A DNA stretch of 64,000 nt from Pseudomonadales bacterium (lineage in GTDB: Bacteria > Pseudomonadota > Gammaproteobacteria > Pseudomonadales > Pseudohongiellaceae). The position numbers and the translations under genes are program-made. The stretch spans positions 1,618,280 to 1,682,279 of the forward strand of contig WLWQ01000001.1 in the NCBI GenBank assembly GCA_012103535.1, read 5' to 3'. Within the stretch, counting starts at the first letter, position 1. The number at the start of each line of letters is the position of its first letter. Positions 18,439 to 27,776 of this stretch are shown piece by piece. The notes below the pieces were generated by a model. That model was not told the DNA's origin, did not search any database, and worked only from the letters and a program-made list of their open reading frames with translations.

Positions 18439-20984
18439 TTAAGCTTGTTGCGATATACCCTGCGCGCCTCGTCGAACTGACCGTAAACATGATCTTTTTC
18501 ACGTTGCGAACGCCATCCTGGCCAGGCCTCGGCTAAATCTTGTAATTTGTCGATCCACGCTAATGCGTAGCGGGCAGACTCGGCATCCTGAATTGCTTGA
18601 TTGCCGACCTGAATCCAAATGGGATTGGTAAATGCCTGGGCATAAATTACATCCAAAACTCCACGCTCACTTGGATCGCCTTCGGCTCGAAGATGGCACC
18701 AACCTGAATCGCTAACTTCATACTCATAACTTATATCCAGGCTCGTTCCGTCGCCGCGTATAGGAAACCTTTCTATCTCTTCACCATTGCAATAGAGAGC
18801 CACATCATCGAGCTCAGTTATAGAACGCAATTGGCCGTTAATATTTACCCTACCGCCTGAAGCCGGAAGCTCTACCGTGTCGCCAGGCAGGGCAGTGCCG
18901 ATAGTCATTTCCAGCAGCGGTCCTGAACTCACCATGGCTCGACCGCGTGTCAGCCCATCAAACCACGCCTCCATGCTGAGTCCTTGATTACCGGTATAAA
19001 CATAAGTTCGATATGACCCTACCAACTTACTCCGGTGCAGGGAGCTAATAGAATCCTCTCCCCCTGTTGCAGTCACCCTAAGACCATTGTTCCAAACAGC
19101 GTATAGAGGAAAAAAGCCAGCCCGATTGGAATCTGACCACTCCAGCGCATCAGTGGTTCCTAAAGCTGCATCTACAATAAATCCTTTGCCACCACCCAAG
19201 GTGCCGGCTAAGGGATCATTTTCACCGAGGAAAGGATGTACATAACCGGTTACCGCTCCCTGGGCTTTCGCCTTTAAAAACATATCTGTATTACTGGGAT
19301 ACAGGCTTTCTATTGCTGTTCCTTCATACCCTGTTACAAATGGAGAAATTAAATGCTCACGCATTCCAAACATAAACACATGGCCGTAAAAAGGTGGTCT
19401 ATATTCTTGTCCTACAACCACAATCTGATCTTCTTCGGAAATGGAATGAGAACCCCCGCCTTCTTCAAAATAGTGATAGTCCAGAATGCGGTTATCTTTA
19501 TTCGCAACCTGTTCTAATACCAGGTCCTGATCTTCCGCACGGGACATCATCATCAGATTCTCGAGAGTGTTGTGCAAATTGCCACCGTAGTTGGCGTGGA
19601 CGTGAGTCGAGGCACTGTACCAACCCTTGGCCGCCATATCTGTCATGCGCCTTAGCTCAATATTGAGTTCGCTTACTTCGCCCTCAACTATTTCTATTTC
19701 ATGTTCTGACGGAAAGAACTCGAATCCTTTTACAGCAGTTACGTTTGCACGACCCACGGGAAGTGAGATTGAGAACTCACCCTTGTTGTGAAAGATCTGT
19801 GCACCTCTGGTTCCTGCCCTGGCATAGGCATTATTCGGCGCGTAAAACTTGCCATCACTGGCAGTGAGGTGAATTCTGTTTGGAGTTAGTTGTTGACGAG
19901 TTGCATCCAAGACTCTTACAAATAGAGTTCCCATGGGACGCTTGTAATGTAATTCCGTAATATTTCGATCGATCAATTTGCCGCCGTAAGTTTCCAATAG
20001 TTGCAATTGCGACAAGCCTGGCTCATTCGAAACAAATGCAATCCATTCCCCATCAGGAGACCAACGAGGATGAAAGGCATCGTGTTGGTAAAAAGTGATT
20101 TTATAAGGTTCACCGCCCACGGTAGGCTGTACATAAAGATTGTTGTACTGATCGGCAGAACCAGAAGTAGACGCATAAACGAAAAGTTTGCCATCAATAG
20201 ATACGTCAGGTCTTGTTCGGTATAAAGATTGTTCCGCGAGTACAGTTTGAGCTTGACTAATACCACCGGAGATCGCTGGCACTCTCAATACATTGCCGGA
20301 GCCCAACGGTACATCGCGATTTGATACGACTAATAATTCCTCACTATTTGGTAACCAGGACGGGGCGATATGCATATCCCAGCGACCAAAATAGAGCCGG
20401 CTTCTGCCGAAATCGTTGTCGCTCGATACTGCTATTGGTTCCCCGGCCCATTGTCCTTCCGCGATAGGTCTAACATACAAATTAAAGTAGCCGTTTGGAT
20501 TCGTTGATACATACGCAATCTTTGATCCATCTGGCGAAAATACCGGGTCGGTATATACAGATTGATCATCGGTAAGTTTAGTAACCTCACCAGTTTCGGT
20601 ATCTAGAATTTCCAATTGAATACGCTGGTGCTCATAGTCTGCGGTAAAAACCAGCCAGCGCCCATCCGGCGAATAGTCCGGAGAAGAATGATAAGCATCT
20701 TCGCTGTAAGTTATTTCGTATGCGACGCCAGTTTCAGGATCGACCTGCCAAATTGAGCCCTGCATTGCTACCGCTATCCACTCACTGTTGGGAGACCAAT
20801 CCGGCGCCCAGGGAGTAGAACTTGGCGATGGCGGAAAATAAAAGTTATGCATGTAGTTTCCACCACTGCGAGCATCTGGATAAAAACGACTCTGAGCCAG
20901 TAATTCGATGGTTAATACACTTGTTATTACTGCCAGAAGTAATCCGGCCAAATGTTTTGCGCGTAAAAAATTCATCGCTTGCAT
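18435..20984 (-). CDS. exported WD40/TolB-like beta-propeller fused to a CehA/McbA-type PHP metallohydrolase
   Basis: 849 aa. Signal peptide (1-31), then PD40-type propeller blades (about 55-385) marked by WAPDWSPNSEWIAVA, DYSPDGRWLVFTAD, PVFSPDGSKIAYVS and PRWSPDGEWIAFVS. A linker beta-domain follows, then a PHP-like metallohydrolase half (about 460-730) with metal-ligand candidates THVHANYGGN, DYHYFEEGG, GHVFMFG, GYVHPF and ATGGEDS. CehA-type proteins include carbaryl hydrolases, but most are uncharacterised. The propeller may recognise the substrate or a partner. It stands alone and converges on nhaC. Confidence 0.82.
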   Translation of the reverse strand: MQAMNFLRAKHLAGLLLAVITSVLTIELLAQSRFYPDARSGGNYMHNFYFPPSPSSTPWAPDWSPNSEWIAVAMQGSIWQVDPETGVAYEITYSEDAYHSSPDYSPDGRWLVFTADYEHQRIQLEILDTETGEVTKLTDDQSVYTDPVFSPDGSKIAYVSTNPNGYFNLYVRPIAEGQWAGEPIAVSSDNDFGRSRLYFGRWDMHIAPSWLPNSEELLVVSNRDVPLGSGNVLRVPAISGGISQAQTVLAEQSLYRTRPDVSIDGKLFVYASTSGSADQYNNLYVQPTVGGEPYKITFYQHDAFHPRWSPDGEWIAFVSNEPGLSQLQLLETYGGKLIDRNITELHYKRPMGTLFVRVLDATRQQLTPNRIHLTASDGKFYAPNNAYARAGTRGAQIFHNKGEFSISLPVGRANVTAVKGFEFFPSEHEIEIVEGEVSELNIELRRMTDMAAKGWYSASTHVHANYGGNLHNTLENLMMMSRAEDQDLVLEQVANKDNRILDYHYFEEGGGSHSISEEDQIVVVGQEYRPPFYGHVFMFGMREHLISPFVTGYEGTAIESLYPSNTDMFLKAKAQGAVTGYVHPFLGENDPLAGTLGGGKGFIVDAALGTTDALEWSDSNRAGFFPLYAVWNNGLRVTATGGEDSISSLHRSKLVGSYRTYVYTGNQGLSMEAWFDGLTRGRAMVSSGPLLEMTIGTALPGDTVELPASGGRVNINGQLRSITELDDVALYCNGEEIERFPIRGDGTSLDISYEYEVSDSGWCHLRAEGDPSERGVLDVIYAQAFTNPIWIQVGNQAIQDAESARYALAWIDKLQDLAEAWPGWRSQREKDHVYGQFDEARRVYRNKLN

Positions 20985-21091
20985 ACCTGTAGTGAGCTGT
21001 TAGGTGGCATTGTATCTCTTAGCTGAGGATACACACAGTGGAAGATAAGGTCGAAGTATTGAAAATACTGCTGTGCTAAGAATTAGAATTT

Positions 21092-22579
21092 TTACGGATA
21101 GGATTGCTTAATATAGTTAGACAATGACTGTTTTTCCGACTCGCTCAATAGATAGCCTAATTTTGTGCGCCGCCAAAGGATGTCTTCTGCTGTGCGGGCC
21201 CATTCCTCGGTACACAAATAGTCTACTTCTCGCTGGTACAAATTAGCGCCAAACTTAACGCCTAAATCACTTATGGCTCGCGCTTTACCTAAAATCTCGA
21301 AGCTCAGAGTCCCATAGCTGCTAAGCCATCGGCTAATCAAATCAGGCCCGAGCCAGGCGTATTTTAACGCGAATTCGTGGAATAGATTTTCAGGAATATC
21401 GAAATCGCCCCCCGGCAGTGGCAGTTTCTTCGTTGTGGAACTGCGCATTCTTGGAAAATAGCGACCCAGGCTACTCACTGCCTGTTCTGCCAGCACCCGA
21501 TAAGTCGTTACTTTGCCACCATAAATACTGAGCAATGGATGAGGATTTGCGGAAAGTTCCAAGCGATAATCACGAGATACGCTGCTGGAACCCTTCCCAA
21601 CTTCATCAATCAATGGACGAACCCCGGAATAGGTATGCACGATGTCTGAACGATTGACGCCTTTTTTAAAATAAAGATTAACTATAGATACAAGATAATC
21701 TATTTCACTGTTGGAGATTTCAACTTGATCTAAATCCGCTTCGAATTCTTCTTCGGTTGTCCCTATTAAGGAAAAATCCGACAGATAGGGGATGACAAAA
21801 ACGATCCTCCCATCGTGATGTTGTAGCAGAAACGCCTGATCACCACCATGGATTTTAGGAACGACAATATGGCTTCCCTTTACCATTCGTAGTTGATGGG
21901 GTGCAGGCTGCTGGGTCAGGTCTTCCAGGAGTGAAGTCACCCAAGGACCACTGGCATTCACAACGGCTTTGAACACTTGGGTTGTTGATTGATTAAGACG
22001 ATGATCTTGAAAAGTTGCCCGCCATCCTTCTTCAATTGACTCTAGACTTACACATTCAGTGCAAGTATTTATTGTTGCTCCATGGCGTTGGGCTTGTAGT
22101 GCATTAAGGACTACGAGGCGGGCGTCATCTACTTGTGCATCCCAATATTCGAATACTCTTTTGATGGCATCGTTGAGAACGCCATCCGCCGTGTAAGAAA
22201 TCATAGTAGATGATTTGAATCGATTTCTTTTCGCTAGATTGTCATAAAGGAATAGGCCAGCTTTTATTAACCAGGAGTTTCTTGAATGGGCGAGTTGAGG
22301 AATATGGAATGCCAGGGGCCTAATTATATGGGGGGCAACTGCTGCGAGAATCTCTCTTTCCTGCAGGGATTTACGTACTAGTCCAAATTCGTAGTGTTCG
22401 AGATAGCGCAGGCCGCCATGAATTAACTTACTACTGTTGCTGGAGGTCGCACCGGCCAGATCTCCTTTTTCGCATAGCACAACATCCAGGCCACGAGTCG
22501 CTGCATCTGCCGCGATGCCTGCCCCATTTACGCCACCGCCGATTACTAGCAGATCATGAACAGAATTTGTTTGATTCAC
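21092..22579 (-). CDS. glpD: aerobic glycerol-3-phosphate dehydrogenase
   Basis: 495 aa from GTG 22579 (the frame opens upstream at TTG 22600). The FAD-binding motif LLVIGGGVNGAGIA sits at the very N-terminus, followed by EKGDLAGATSSNSSKLIHGG, a family hallmark, and later YSGVRPLIDE and GGKVTTYR. The enzyme oxidises glycerol-3-phosphate to dihydroxyacetone phosphate at the inner membrane and feeds electrons to quinone. It is divergent from glpK, so the two steps of glycerol use share one 150-bp control region. No GlpF-like channel gene is adjacent. Confidence 0.95.
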   Translation of the reverse strand: MNQTNSVHDLLVIGGGVNGAGIAADAATRGLDVVLCEKGDLAGATSSNSSKLIHGGLRYLEHYEFGLVRKSLQEREILAAVAPHIIRPLAFHIPQLAHSRNSWLIKAGLFLYDNLAKRNRFKSSTMISYTADGVLNDAIKRVFEYWDAQVDDARLVVLNALQAQRHGATINTCTECVSLESIEEGWRATFQDHRLNQSTTQVFKAVVNASGPWVTSLLEDLTQQPAPHQLRMVKGSHIVVPKIHGGDQAFLLQHHDGRIVFVIPYLSDFSLIGTTEEEFEADLDQVEISNSEIDYLVSIVNLYFKKGVNRSDIVHTYSGVRPLIDEVGKGSSSVSRDYRLELSANPHPLLSIYGGKVTTYRVLAEQAVSSLGRYFPRMRSSTTKKLPLPGGDFDIPENLFHEFALKYAWLGPDLISRWLSSYGTLSFEILGKARAISDLGVKFGANLYQREVDYLCTEEWARTAEDILWRRTKLGYLLSESEKQSLSNYIKQSYP

Positions 22580-22731
22580 AGAAACTTCTTCAAAGAGCAA
22601 AACATGTCATACACGGCAAAACTTAGTGTAACATGGCTGCCTTATCGACCGCCTATATTCGTAGTTTAGAGAGGGGTAGACACCTTATCTAATTCTAGAC
22701 ATTTATTTCGTGAGCTAGAGCAAAAAATAAC

Positions 22732-24216
22732 ATGAGCAAATACATACTGGCCATTGATCAAGGCACCACAAGTAGTCGGGCTTTGATATTTGATAATAAA
22801 GGCACACCAATAGCAGTGGGCCAACAAGAATTTACCCAGCATTTTCCGGCAGACGGCTGGGTTGAGCATGATGCCAATGAAATTTGGCAAACGACATTAA
22901 GTAGCTGTAAAAGTGCAATGTCGGAAGCCGGTGCTAATGCCAATGACATTATTTGTATTGGCATTACCAACCAGCGAGAAACTACAATCGTGTGGGATCG
23001 TAAAACAGGCGAACCGATATCCAATGCCATCGTCTGGCAAGATCGACGAACTAGTGACTATTGCGAAGAACTTAGACAGCAGGGTCATTCCCAATCTGTA
23101 CAGGATAAAACCGGACTTCTGCTCGATCCCTATTTCTCTGCAACGAAACTGCGTTGGATATTGGAAAATGTACCCGATGCAAGAACCCGTGCAGAAAATG
23201 GCGAATTAGCGTTTGGTACAGTAGACAGTTTTTTGCTTTGGAAACTAAGCAATGGCAAAAGCCATTGTACAGATGCAACCAATGCTTCTCGAACAATGAT
23301 ATTTAACATCGTCGAACAAAAGTGGGATGAAGAATTGCTCGGCTTGATGAATATTCCAGATTCTGTACTGCCTGAAGTAAAAGACTGTGCGGCAGATTAT
23401 GGAAGCAGTGATGCAGATATTTTTGGAGCCGCTATACCAATTACAGGCATGATTGGCGACCAGCAATCTGCAGCCTTTGGTCAGGGTTGCTTCTCTCCAG
23501 GTTCTGCGAAAAGCACCTATGGAACCGGCTGCTTTCTCTTGCTCAATACTGGAACAGACCTTGTTAAATCTTCCAACCGACTCTTATCCACAGTCGCTTA
23601 TCGTCTGGGCAATGAAACATCTTATGCCATTGAAGGCAGCATCTTTATGGCGGGTGCAACCATGCAATGGATACGGGACAAACTAAAACTGATAAGCGAC
23701 GCTGCCGAATCTGAAAAAATAGCGCGAGAAACACCGGATGATTTAAGCGTTTATTTAGTACCCGCTTTTACCGGGCTTGGAGCACCTTACTGGGATCCAC
23801 ATGCCAGAGGTTCGATTTATGGCATGACGCGGGATACAGGCATTAATGAAATCGTAACTGCAGGGCTAATGTCAGTTTGCTACCAGACCAAAGACCTGGT
23901 TGAAGCGATTGTAGCTGACGGCGCAAGTTTAAATACTCTAAAAGTTGATGGTGGCATGGCCAACAACAACTATGTCACTCAAAAACTGGCTGACATGCTG
24001 AATTGTGAAGTGCATCGTCCTGTGATTACCGAAACAACCGCCCTGGGTGCTGCGTATGTTGCCGGACTGCAGGCAGGAGTTTTTTCCTCTATCGAAGAAA
24101 TAAGCCAGAAATGGCAGTTAGACCAAGCCTTTAAACCAGCCAAAGATGATGACTGGAGAAACAAGCAATACAGCGGCTGGAAAACAGCCGTTGAGAGAAC
24201 GAGAACACAGGAGTAG
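22732..24216 (+). CDS. glpK: glycerol kinase
   Basis: 494 aa, full length for the FGGY family. It has the N-terminal phosphate loop [15 protein letters not shown], glycerol contacts [13 protein letters not shown] and GMIGDQQSA, and late ATP-site motifs [11 protein letters not shown] and ALGAAYVAG. It phosphorylates glycerol to glycerol-3-phosphate in the cytoplasm, the substrate of the divergent glpD. TATATTCG (about 22653) and TTATTTCG (about 22708) in the shared upstream region resemble GlpR half-sites but do not form a clear operator. Its TAG stop is 8 bases before the histidine phosphatase gene, so they are probably cotranscribed. Confidence 0.96.
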   Translation: MSKYILAIDQGTTSSRALIFDNKGTPIAVGQQEFTQHFPADGWVEHDANEIWQTTLSSCKSAMSEAGANANDIICIGITNQRETTIVWDRKTGEPISNAIVWQDRRTSDYCEELRQQGHSQSVQDKTGLLLDPYFSATKLRWILENVPDARTRAENGELAFGTVDSFLLWKLSNGKSHCTDATNASRTMIFNIVEQKWDEELLGLMNIPDSVLPEVKDCAADYGSSDADIFGAAIPITGMIGDQQSAAFGQGCFSPGSAKSTYGTGCFLLLNTGTDLVKSSNRLLSTVAYRLGNETSYAIEGSIFMAGATMQWIRDKLKLISDAAESEKIARETPDDLSVYLVPAFTGLGAPYWDPHARGSIYGMTRDTGINEIVTAGLMSVCYQTKDLVEAIVADGASLNTLKVDGGMANNNYVTQKLADMLNCEVHRPVITETTALGAAYVAGLQAGVFSSIEEISQKWQLDQAFKPAKDDDWRNKQYSGWKTAVERTRTQE

Positions 24217-24224
24217 TTTCAAAA

Positions 24225-24842
24225 ATGGATTTACATTTGATTCGTCATGGACAGACTGATTGGAACGAGGAAAGACGTGTTCAAGGCCAAAGTGAATCGC
24301 GCTTGACCCCATTAGGGGAAGAACAAGCAATTGACCTTGGCAAACGCATTCAATCGATAGAATTCACAAAAGTCTTCTGCAGTAGTTCACTGCGTACTCG
24401 CCAGACCGCGGATAACCTCTTTCAAGAAACCAATACAGACATCGAATACATCGACTCCCTGCGCGAAATATTTTTGGGTCCCTGGGAAGGCACCCTCTAC
24501 GATGAGATTGAACAAGACGAACCAGATTCTTTTCGGCATTTTTGGCAGGAACCTCATTTATTCAACGTAGATGGAGCAGAAACTTTTTTCCAACTACAGG
24601 AAAGAGCAATAAGCACCGTGGAAAATATTTCCAAACAGCATCATGGGGATGATATTGCTGTTGTGAGTCATGGTGCCCTGATCAAAACTATTCTCTGTCA
24701 TATGGAAAGCCGCCCTATGCACGAACTTTGGACCCCACCTCACATGCACAATTGTGCACATAGTATTGTTCGATTTAGCGCAGACGGAACTCGCGAAATA
24801 ATTCAATACGCCGATGTGCCTTTCGCAGAACTGGACAGATAA
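24225..24842 (+). CDS. histidine phosphatase family protein (phosphoglycerate mutase-like)
   Basis: 205 aa. The catalytic LIRHGQTDWN (His8) is at the N-terminus, with CSSSLRTRQTA, LREIFLGPWEG and the second catalytic His in AVVSHGALIK. The size and motifs fit the GpmB/CobC branch of small-molecule phosphatases. It lies 8 bases after glpK, hinting at a role in sugar- or glycerol-phosphate metabolism, but the substrate is unknown. Confidence 0.85.
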   Translation: MDLHLIRHGQTDWNEERRVQGQSESRLTPLGEEQAIDLGKRIQSIEFTKVFCSSSLRTRQTADNLFQETNTDIEYIDSLREIFLGPWEGTLYDEIEQDEPDSFRHFWQEPHLFNVDGAETFFQLQERAISTVENISKQHHGDDIAVVSHGALIKTILCHMESRPMHELWTPPHMHNCAHSIVRFSADGTREIIQYADVPFAELDR

Positions 24843-24849
24843 TAGTTCG

Positions 24850-25146
24850 CTAAGTGTTTCGGCGAGCACTATGCAATTTTTTTCTAAACCATCTTGCAAT
24901 TGGCGGAATATCGGTTGCTAACAAGCCAATTCCTAAAGGGATCATCCAAAATCCCAGAATCGGAAGAAAGCCTAGTAAGCCCAAGAAGATAAACAGGATT
25001 CCCAACAGAGCACGAACGATCGGAGGCAGGTGGCGCCTACCCTTTTTAAACCATACATAAGCACTTAGTACTAACAGCCTTTTCCGACTAGTACCGTTCT
25101 TGGATTCAGTACGATCTTGTTCCTGTCGATCCATAGAATGAACCAT
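24850..25146 (-). CDS. small membrane protein, PGPGW-like
   Basis: About 98 aa; start taken at ATG 25146 (GTG 25155 and ATG 25134 also possible). A basic N-terminus precedes a hydrophobic stretch LLGILFIFLGLLGFLPILGFWMIPLGIGLLA that folds as a hairpin of two helices, with the FLP-GFWMIPLG turn typical of PGPGW-type proteins. No function is known. It converges on the phosphatase with 7 bases between the stops. Confidence 0.65.
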   Translation of the reverse strand: MVHSMDRQEQDRTESKNGTSRKRLLVLSAYVWFKKGRRHLPPIVRALLGILFIFLGLLGFLPILGFWMIPLGIGLLATDIPPIARWFRKKLHSARRNT

Positions 25147-25221
25147 TAATAGCACAGCTAAATGACTATGATATGCTCTGGTTTCGCTGAAATTCTGATC
25201 GAAATTAAGTAATTCGATTTT

Positions 25222-25710
25222 ATGAATATAAAAACACTCAATATGATTCTATACGGCAGCATCGCGATTGCCGTGCTATTGCTCTCTCAGCTCATCGGTT
25301 ACTGGGTAAACAACAATATTGCCCTAAATACCACCTGGGAAATAAATAGCCTCATCCACTTCACGCATATTCGTAATTTCGGCGGCACCTTTGGTCTGGC
25401 GCAGGGCATGGGCTGGCTGTTTGCACTAATCTCAATAGCATTGCTCTCTGCCGTTACAGCCTATCTTTGGTTTGGCAAAGAGGTCAGGCGATACGAATAC
25501 ATTTGTTTTGGTTTTGTCGTGGGCGGTGGCGCGAGCAATATACTAGATCGACTCATACATGGCAGCGTCATCGACTTTATCGATATTCAGCATATTCCTT
25601 ATTGGAACTATATTTTTAATACTGCCGATGTCATGGTTCATGTTGGAATCTGGCCAATGCTGATAATAAGCATCTTCTTCGCCACTTCTGAATCGAAGGA
25701 ATTGGATTGA
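25222..25710 (+). CDS. lspA: signal peptidase II-like protein
   Basis: 162 aa with four membrane helices. LspA landmarks are present: a YWVNNNI entry, HIRNFGGTFGLA (usually N-x-G-x-A-F), ASNILDRLIHGSVIDFID and IFNTADVMVHVG. The two catalytic aspartates correspond to Asp118 and Asp136, 18 residues apart against 19 in P. aeruginosa LspA. The enzyme cleaves prolipoprotein signal peptides in the inner membrane. It is not beside ileS, where gammaproteobacterial lspA normally lies, so it may be a second, divergent copy. Confidence 0.8.
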   Translation: MNIKTLNMILYGSIAIAVLLLSQLIGYWVNNNIALNTTWEINSLIHFTHIRNFGGTFGLAQGMGWLFALISIALLSAVTAYLWFGKEVRRYEYICFGFVVGGGASNILDRLIHGSVIDFIDIQHIPYWNYIFNTADVMVHVGIWPMLIISIFFATSESKELD

Positions 25711-25757
25711 TTGATTCACAATTTTGAAAAATACTGTGAGTGAGTCAGGGAAGACGA

Positions 25758-25860
25758 CATTTGCGCAAGCAAATGCGAGGAGCTAAGTCACCAGGAAAAT
25801 CGAATTTTTCGCCAGTGACTTAGCGACGAAGACAGGAAAAATTCAGGGAAGAATTTTTCC
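25758..25860. repeat. cluster of three perfect inverted repeats (extragenic palindrome block)
   Basis: Stem 1 CATTTGC/GCAAATG (25758-25775, loop GCAA), stem 2 GCTAAGTCAC/GTGACTTAGC (25782-25824) and stem 3 GGAAAAATTC/GAATTTTTCC (25835-25860). The stems are separated by short spacers GCGAGGAG and GACGAAGACA. The block sits between the convergent ends of lspA and the pilin gene, as REP-like elements often do. A second block with the same GAGGAGC spacer is at 45730-45833. Confidence 0.6.
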
Positions 25861-25870
25861 GAATAAAAAA

Positions 25871-25897
25871 ACGGGAGCAAAAGCTCCCGTTTTTTTT
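25871..25897 (-). terminator. rho-independent terminator after the pilin gene
   Basis: Stem ACGGGAGC/GCTCCCGT with a 4-base loop and T-runs on both sides, so it can work in both directions: for the pilin gene on the minus strand and for lspA on the plus strand. Confidence 0.88.
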
Positions 25898-25913
25898 AAA
25901 CAAAAAGTACTTT

Positions 25914-26582
25914 CTACATGCGATAGCAAATTGTGTATACGTTATCTTCTGAATACACACCACCACCACCGAGAACAGCATTAGATGGGTTAGTGTTTAC
26001 ACCACTCGTACCTTGAGTAGCTCGAACACGACCGGTTGCACCGGAACCGTCATCCAGTTCTCCATCGATTGCAATAGAAGCCGAACCAGGAACCTGGCTT
26101 AAGCAAACTTTATTACCGCCAAGGTTGCCGCCCATGTTGGCAGTAGTGATTCCAACTAATCCACCCCATGAGTTCGTAGGCAATGCCGCAATTGCGGTAT
26201 CCGCTGGATCACCAGCAATAAAACCAGCAGCTTTCAATTGACGCCAGAAAGTGCCGCTTTCACCGGCGCCATTAAACGCTTGATTGTTGTTCACCTGAAG
26301 CCGGCCGTTTGCGTTACCTCCAATGTTGGCACTGCTCCAGCTTGTACCACGACCTTGAATAGTTGCGGTTGGACCATCATCACCAGGCACGCGGCCATAG
26401 CGATCTTGATAGGCAAATACTGCTGCAGCTGTTCCGTTCATGTCTTTGGTAGCTTGCTTAACGCGAGAGTTCTCAATCAATTCTTGCCCTTGTAATACAC
26501 CACCAACAAGCAAACCGATAATAACCAGAACGATCGCAATTTCGATCAGGGTAAAACCCTTTTGGTTCTGTATGTTTTTCAT
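25914..26582 (-). CDS. type IV prepilin, MshA-like
   Basis: 222 aa. The class III signal is textbook: a short basic leader ending in Gly9, then FTLIEIAIVLVIIGLLVGGVL, with Glu at +5 (residue 14). The C-terminal domain is rich in Gly, Asn and Ala, and contains two Cys (KVCLSQ and TICYRM) that could form the usual disulfide loop. It is longer than most major pilins. A strong ribosome site (CCGGAGGGA, 8 bases before the ATG) and a 116-base gap from the kinase gene suggest separate, high expression. It is the last gene of the pilus locus and is followed by a strong terminator, as expected for the main pilin, though it could be a minor one. Confidence 0.85.
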   Translation of the reverse strand: MKNIQNQKGFTLIEIAIVLVIIGLLVGGVLQGQELIENSRVKQATKDMNGTAAAVFAYQDRYGRVPGDDGPTATIQGRGTSWSSANIGGNANGRLQVNNNQAFNGAGESGTFWRQLKAAGFIAGDPADTAIAALPTNSWGGLVGITTANMGGNLGGNKVCLSQVPGSASIAIDGELDDGSGATGRVRATQGTSGVNTNPSNAVLGGGGVYSEDNVYTICYRM

Positions 26583-26698
26583 TAGTTTATCCCTCCGGAA
26601 TAAAAACTTTATTTTTTATAACTAGCCTAATTCTGGGCTCCAGAAAACTGGCGCCACTATAGCCACAGGTATTTCCTCAGGCAATATGTAGGTTTTTT

Positions 26699-27757
26699 TT
26701 ACAATGGTTTCGGCAGATTTACCACGAATGTCATAGCATCGTCGCTAGGTGTGAGTGCTCTCAAGTTTCCTCCAGCTCCCGTAACTAGCTGCCTTGCGTG
26801 ATATAACCCTATGCCTAAACCATCTCCTTTTTCGCTCCAGAATGGCTCAAAAAGCCGTTCCGGCCATAAACAGGGTCGACCATTTTCGTCCCTAATTTTC
26901 ACTTCGAGATCATTCTCATTATCTTCGATAACGATTTGGATAATCGGCTGAGAGCCAGGGTTTCTGCGGGTTTCGTCAATATAGTTCCCAAACAAATTGT
27001 CACAAATACTGTTTAGAGACTGTTGATTGACTAATACCTGCCCTTCTCCGCTGATTTCGATCTCTAGGTCATGTATATCTGCAGTTTTGTGAAATGCTTC
27101 ACAAAGATTTACTGGTTGAACCGGATCCGTTGGAGTCTGGGTGGATAAGGTATTCAGGAATCTTTCAGATCTTTCGCGTAATGTGGGCATGACTGTTCTG
27201 AGGCTGCTCAGCAATTTTTCCTCTTTTCCAGCTGGCGTCGACTCAAGTTGCTCCGCTACCAGGCTGATAAGCTGCACGATGTTTTTCATATCGTGCTGCA
27301 AGAAAACATTCATCTTGGCGGTTTGTGCGAATGCACCTTGCACCGTGCCAAGCTTTACCCACATATCTGTATAGAGGAGTAAAAAGAAACTTTCCGATAA
27401 GACATTACTAAAGTAACGCTGCTCGAAACGCCGTTTGCCGTCATAGAGATGAACAGAAAGTGAGATGTCATCAATATCAAGAGATCGATCAATGAATACT
27501 TCGCCCTTGGTTCCTTCGCTGTGTGAAATAGTTGATCCGAACCAATCTAACTGCCAACTAATTCCTTTGAAACCAGCTTTCTGCAACGGCGCCCAACAAT
27601 GTCTTAAGAAATCCGGTAAATCGAAACCGAGCTCCTCATTTAAACTCACTAACTCATTTGTTATTCGAGCGCGACGTCTGGCCTGACCCAGCAACCAGGA
27701 TGTAGCAAGAATAATGCTAATGCCAATAAGAATTAAATAAGGATAGAGATTAGCCAT
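26699..27757 (-). CDS. membrane sensor histidine kinase in the pilus locus
   Basis: 352 aa. One N-terminal membrane helix (residues 5-22), then a cytoplasmic sensing region without recognised folds, a dimerisation helix carrying HDMKN (His155) and an HATPase domain with IRDENGRP, LFEPFWSEKGDGLGIGLYHARQL (given as segments) and a Gly-rich lid. The HDMKN box and short architecture recall PrsK-type kinases. It is 19 bases after the response regulator gene, its likely partner. Signal unknown; since the next gene is the pilin, pilus expression is the likely target. Confidence 0.87.
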   Translation of the reverse strand: MANLYPYLILIGISIILATSWLLGQARRRARITNELVSLNEELGFDLPDFLRHCWAPLQKAGFKGISWQLDWFGSTISHSEGTKGEVFIDRSLDIDDISLSVHLYDGKRRFEQRYFSNVLSESFFLLLYTDMWVKLGTVQGAFAQTAKMNVFLQHDMKNIVQLISLVAEQLESTPAGKEEKLLSSLRTVMPTLRERSERFLNTLSTQTPTDPVQPVNLCEAFHKTADIHDLEIEISGEGQVLVNQQSLNSICDNLFGNYIDETRRNPGSQPIIQIVIEDNENDLEVKIRDENGRPCLWPERLFEPFWSEKGDGLGIGLYHARQLVTGAGGNLRALTPSDDAMTFVVNLPKPL

Positions 27758-27776
27758 CGTCGCGTTTTATACCAAA

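Noticed and set aside
22601-22731. GlpR operator between glpD and glpK
   Set aside because: TATATTCG and TTATTTCG resemble half-sites, but no paired 20-bp operator is seen. Left as a remark only.
26583-26698. sigma54 promoter before the pilin gene
   Set aside because: TGGCGCC is present, but no TTGCA-type -12 element stands at the right distance.
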